Below, in pieces: positions 6,389 through 6,390 of a DNA stretch of 6,390 nucleotides. This DNA is from Microbacteriaceae bacterium. Lineage in GTDB: Bacteria; Actinomycetota; Actinomycetes; Actinomycetales; Microbacteriaceae. The DNA is taken from positions 1 to 6,390 of the forward strand of contig JAGIAU010000004.1 of assembly GCA_017744755.1 (NCBI GenBank), written 5' to 3'. The translations under genes were made by a program, and so were the position numbers. The notes below the pieces were generated by a model, which made no database searches, had not been told where the DNA came from, and saw only the letters and a program-made list of their open reading frames with translations. How positions within the stretch are numbered: position 1 is the first letter of the stretch; the number at the start of each line of letters is the position of its first letter.

Positions 6389-6390
6389 GC

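Overview
This window looks like a chromosomal housekeeping segment from a high-GC Gram-positive bacterium (Actinobacteria). Microbacteriaceae or a close relative is the best guess. The reasons are the roughly 70% GC coding sequence with G/C at nearly every third codon position, the actinobacterial gene order, and a cysteine-free ribosomal protein S18 and a DnaB of the kind I remember from that family. The family assignment is inference and was not checked by a search.

Layout. Positions 2-388 hold the 3' end of a CCA-adding tRNA nucleotidyltransferase gene. A 114-bp gap follows with an extended -10 promoter candidate, a UUCG-capped hairpin, and a leader in which a copy of the anti-Shine-Dalgarno sequence ACCTCCT can pair with the Shine-Dalgarno (SD) sequence of rpsF. 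Next comes the compact operon rpsF-ssb-rpsR-rplI (503-2146), closed by a strong GC-rich hairpin at 2178-2211. The 475-bp gap 2147-2621 is less GC-rich than its surroundings and carries a perfect DnaA box (TTATCCACA) plus several near matches, all in one orientation. It leads into dnaB, the replicative helicase (2622-4037, proposed GTG start). After dnaB come a hairpin and a TACCCT box 7 nt ahead of a GTG, which suggests a leaderless start for a six-helix membrane protein of unknown function. That gene overlaps by 4 bp a second, small two-helix membrane protein gene (4783-5175). The final gene is purB (adenylosuccinate lyase) on the minus strand, converging so closely that only one base separates the two stop codons. 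The window cuts off its 5' end.

How the genes fit together. The block combines translation (CCA addition, S6, S18, L9), replication (SSB, DnaB) and purine synthesis (PurB). S6 and S18 form a heterodimer on the 30S platform and are known to control their own mRNA in several bacteria; the leader here has a structure suited to that. SSB and DnaB act together at the fork, and the DnaA boxes before dnaB raise the possibility that the initiator tunes helicase transcription.

I see no mobile element, CRISPR array, tRNA/rRNA gene, intein or defence system. The genes are ordinary; what merits a second look is regulatory: the rpsF leader, the DnaA-box cluster and the dnaB/membrane-gene junction.
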